Assembly (NCBI GenBank): GCA_030044395.1
Contig: JASHVW010000100.1
Location: forward strand, 1 to 6,661
From: Verrucomicrobiia bacterium
GTDB lineage: Bacteria > Verrucomicrobiota > Verrucomicrobiia > Limisphaerales > UBA11358
Length of the DNA stretch: 6,661 nt
Reading direction: 5' to 3'
Translations under genes and position numbers: made by a program
The notes under the pieces: generated by a model
Databases searched by the model: none
Told to the model about the DNA's origin: nothing
Seen by the model: the letters and a program-made list of their open reading frames with translations, nothing else
Part shown: positions 4,948-6,661 of the stretch, one piece after another
Layout of the letters: every line of letters begins with the position of its first letter
How positions within the stretch are numbered: position 1 is the stretch's first letter

Positions 4948-6375
4948 GTGTCACCAATCAAATTTGGAACAGATGGCTGGCGCGCGGTCATCGCCGAGGA
5001 CTTTAATTTTGCCAATGTCGCCCGTGTGGCCCAAGCCGCGGCGGCATATTGGCTGTTTGAAATTCAGGATCGAGCCTCGCCGGTTTTTAACCGGGAGCCC
5101 AAGGTGGTCGTCGGCTACGACCGCAGATTTTTCTCCGACCGGTTCGCCAAAATCACTGCGGACGTTTTGGCCGGAAACGGCTTCGAGGTGATTCTTGCGC
5201 CGGAACCGACGCCCACGCCCTCGGTTTCCTTTGCGGTCAAGGACTTGAACGCCGTCGGCGGCGTGATGATTACAGCCAGCCACAATCCTCCGATTTTCAA
5301 CGGGTTCAAACTCAAGTCGTGGTTCGGGGGCTCGAGCAATTCGGAAGAATGCAAGGCCGTTGAAAGTTTCCTGGATAAAACTCCGCCCCAGCTTCCGGCG
5401 CCAAATTCAAAACCGAACATTTTAATTCAGGACGTTCGCCCGGCGCACTACGCGGCGCTGAAAAGGCTGGTGGATTTCAAATTGATCGCCAAATCGAAGT
5501 TGCGGTTCGCGCACGAAGCGCTCTTCGGAGTGGGCGCGGGATGCTTTGAGCAATTGCTCGCCGGCACGACGTGCAAAGTCACGACGCTCAACGGCGAGCA
5601 TGACGTGCTTTTTGGCGGGATTAATCCCGAGCCGGTTGTCCAAAATTACGGGCGCAGCCAGAAATTCCTGCGCGCCCACCCGCACGACATTTGCCTGGTG
5701 ACCGACGGCGACGCCGACCGGGTGGGCGGGATGGACGGGCGGGGCAATTACCTGACGACGCACCAGATCATCTGTCTGCTGCTGCATCACAGTATATGCA
5801 ACCGCAAACAGACCGGCCGGATCGTCAAGGCGCTGACGACCACTTCGATGGTGGATAAAATGTGCGCGGCTTACAATCTGCCGCTCGTTGAGACGGGGGT
5901 TGGGTTCAAATATATCTGCGCTGAAATGTTGAAAGGCGACGTGCTGTTGGGCGCGGAAGAGAGCGGTGGGATCGGGTTTCGCGGACACATCCCCGAACGC
6001 GACGGCCTCGCTGCGGGGCTGATGCTGCTGGAAATGCTGGCCGTGGAAAAAGTTTCCGTGACCAAACTTCTGGCCGGATTGGAAAAACAATTCGGGCCGC
6101 ACCGCTACGGTCGGATTGACCCGCATTTTCCGTTGGAGAAACGCGGTACCCTCATGGAACTTCTGAGAACGAATCCGCCGGACAAGTTGTTGAAATCGCC
6201 GCTGGCGGAAGTGAAGGCTTTCGACGGCGTGAAATTTGTGGCCGCAGATACTTCATGGCTCATGTTGCGCGGTTCGGGCACCGAACCGATTCTGCGGATT
6301 TACGCGGAGGCAAAATCGGATGCCGATGTAAAAAAACTCCTGCAATTCGGCGTGAAGCTGACGAAGGAGGTTTGA
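4948..6375 (+). CDS. Alpha-D-phosphohexomutase, probably phosphoglucomutase
   Basis: This is a complete enzyme of 475 residues from the proposed start. It interconverts hexose 1- and 6-phosphates in the cytoplasm through a phosphoserine, feeding glycogen and nucleotide-sugar synthesis. All four signature loops are present: the catalytic TASHNP with Ser111, the metal-binding DGDADR with Asp253, Asp255 and Asp257, the sugar-recognition EESGG at 337-341, and the phosphate-binding RGSGTEP at 441-447. The N-terminal FGTDGWRAVIAEDF (6-19) is typical of the family. EESGG, rather than GEMSG or GEQSG, favours glucose phosphate over mannose or glucosamine phosphate, though dual specificity cannot be excluded. 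The start is taken as GTG at 4948, which places FGTDGWR at residue 6 as in relatives. A longer reading from TTG at 4912 would add 12 residues encoded partly by the tandem repeat, with no family resemblance. No Shine-Dalgarno sequence is clear for either. It is divergent from the pilus-like operon and convergent with the next gene, so it is likely transcribed alone. Confidence 0.9.
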   Translation: MSPIKFGTDGWRAVIAEDFNFANVARVAQAAAAYWLFEIQDRASPVFNREPKVVVGYDRRFFSDRFAKITADVLAGNGFEVILAPEPTPTPSVSFAVKDLNAVGGVMITASHNPPIFNGFKLKSWFGGSSNSEECKAVESFLDKTPPQLPAPNSKPNILIQDVRPAHYAALKRLVDFKLIAKSKLRFAHEALFGVGAGCFEQLLAGTTCKVTTLNGEHDVLFGGINPEPVVQNYGRSQKFLRAHPHDICLVTDGDADRVGGMDGRGNYLTTHQIICLLLHHSICNRKQTGRIVKALTTTSMVDKMCAAYNLPLVETGVGFKYICAEMLKGDVLLGAEESGGIGFRGHIPERDGLAAGLMLLEMLAVEKVSVTKLLAGLEKQFGPHRYGRIDPHFPLEKRGTLMELLRTNPPDKLLKSPLAEVKAFDGVKFVAADTSWLMLRGSGTEPILRIYAEAKSDADVKKLLQFGVKLTKEV

Positions 6376-6437
6376 AAGACGATATAAAACCTTGGAATCC
6401 TGGTCCAGCCATTCGCAATCCCCGGATATTTTCCCTT

Positions 6438-6661
6438 TTACCGGCCCTCCTTTCCATAAAGTTCCACTCCCCTGCCCTGCACGTTCGTTTCCGTCAACAA
6501 TGCGCCTTGATAGCCACTCACGTGAATGTCACTGAAGAACGCGTTCGTGATGTTGTCCAGAACCATCCCGTTCCGGCACGTGCCCGCGATGTTGGACAAT
6601 GTTAAACCGTTCAGCGGGTGTTGGCGGAAAGAATTCTTTAAGGCACGGAGTGAGGAATGAA
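6438..6661 (-). CDS. C-terminal fragment of a GH28-like (polygalacturonase-type) beta-helix protein, 5' part beyond window
   Basis: The minus-strand frame is open from the right edge to a TAA at 6440-6438 and encodes 73 residues. From about the eleventh visible residue it reads FRQHPLNGLTLSNIAGTCRN, then GMVLDNITNAFFSDIHVSGY, QGALLTETNVQGRG and a short tail. The regular pattern of short strands with Asn/Gly turns (LTLSNI, MVLDNI, FFSDIHVSGY) is that of right-handed parallel beta-helix coils. The order LSNI-GTC-NG-V-L-NI-D-I-V-GY-G-L resembles the C-terminal coils of GH28-family enzymes, which act on pectin-type polysaccharides and are usually exported. No catalytic residues lie in this part, so substrate cannot be told. 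The first ten visible residues (HSSLRALKNS) do not continue the coil pattern, so the frame could be a remnant joined to unrelated sequence rather than the end of an intact gene. The gap to the convergent mutase is 62 nt, with no clear terminator. Confidence 0.6.
   Translation of the reverse strand, partial: HSSLRALKNSFRQHPLNGLTLSNIAGTCRNGMVLDNITNAFFSDIHVSGYQGALLTETNVQGRGVELYGKEGR

Noticed and set aside
5422..6126. Minus-strand open frame of 234 codons inside the mutase
   Set aside because: It lies fully opposite the conserved catalytic loops of the phosphohexomutase and has no plausible fold.
6376..6437. Bidirectional terminator between the convergent mutase and beta-helix genes
   Set aside because: No stem of useful length followed by a T-run could be found in the 62-nt gap on either strand.
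6255..6605. Plus-strand frame overlapping the mutase end, including AAGGAGG followed by TTG at 6372
   Set aside because: The ribosome-site-like string also encodes the mutase C-terminus, the product is featureless, and the opposite strand has beta-helix coils.
1..6661. CRISPR array, tRNA, rRNA, insertion sequence or toxin-antitoxin module
   Set aside because: No spaced direct repeats, tRNA cloverleaf, transposase motifs, terminal inverted repeats or small gene pairs were seen on either strand.

Overview
The window looks like a chromosomal segment from a member of the Verrucomicrobiota, probably a Pedosphaera/Limisphaera-type relative rather than Akkermansia itself. This rests on protein family resemblance, not on a database search. 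Four consecutive minus-strand genes match, in content and order, the pilus-like locus known in Akkermansia muciniphila as Amuc_1101-1100-1099-1098. Coding sequence is moderately GC-rich and none of the gene starts has a convincing Shine-Dalgarno sequence.

Layout. Positions 1-4615, minus strand, hold a compact operon that reads right to left. It starts with a 599-residue PilM-PilN fusion (4615-2816), followed after 1 nt by an Amuc_1100/PilO-like protein (2814-1843). After 4 nt comes an Amuc_1099/PilP-like protein (1838-1044), and after 55 nt the N-terminal 329 residues of a TPR-bearing secretin (988-1), which runs off the left edge. Positions 4616-4947 are a divergent intergenic region with an AT-rich half next to the operon, a possible promoter, and a small tandem 7-nt repeat. 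Positions 4948-6375, plus strand, encode a complete alpha-D-phosphohexomutase, probably a phosphoglucomutase. Positions 6438-6661, minus strand, carry the last 73 codons of a protein resembling the C-terminal coils of a GH28-type beta-helix enzyme. It is convergent with the mutase and open at the right edge.

How the genes work together. Read in transcription order, the four minus-strand genes reproduce the canonical pilM-N-O-P-Q alignment-subcomplex order of type IV pilus and type II secretion machines, with M and N fused into one polypeptide. The expected path is a cytoplasmic actin-like PilM domain, then inner-membrane PilN and PilO-like proteins, then a PilP-like periplasmic linker, then an outer-membrane secretin. 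No pilin, prepilin peptidase, PilB/PilT ATPase or PilC gene is present in the window. The mutase and the beta-helix fragment belong to carbohydrate metabolism and show no evident link to the secretion/pilus operon.

The most interesting points are the PilM-PilN fusion that keeps the PilN docking peptide inside it, the matched low-complexity loops in the PilN-like and PilO-like periplasmic domains, the membrane-anchored PilP equivalent, and the unusual edge of the beta-helix fragment.
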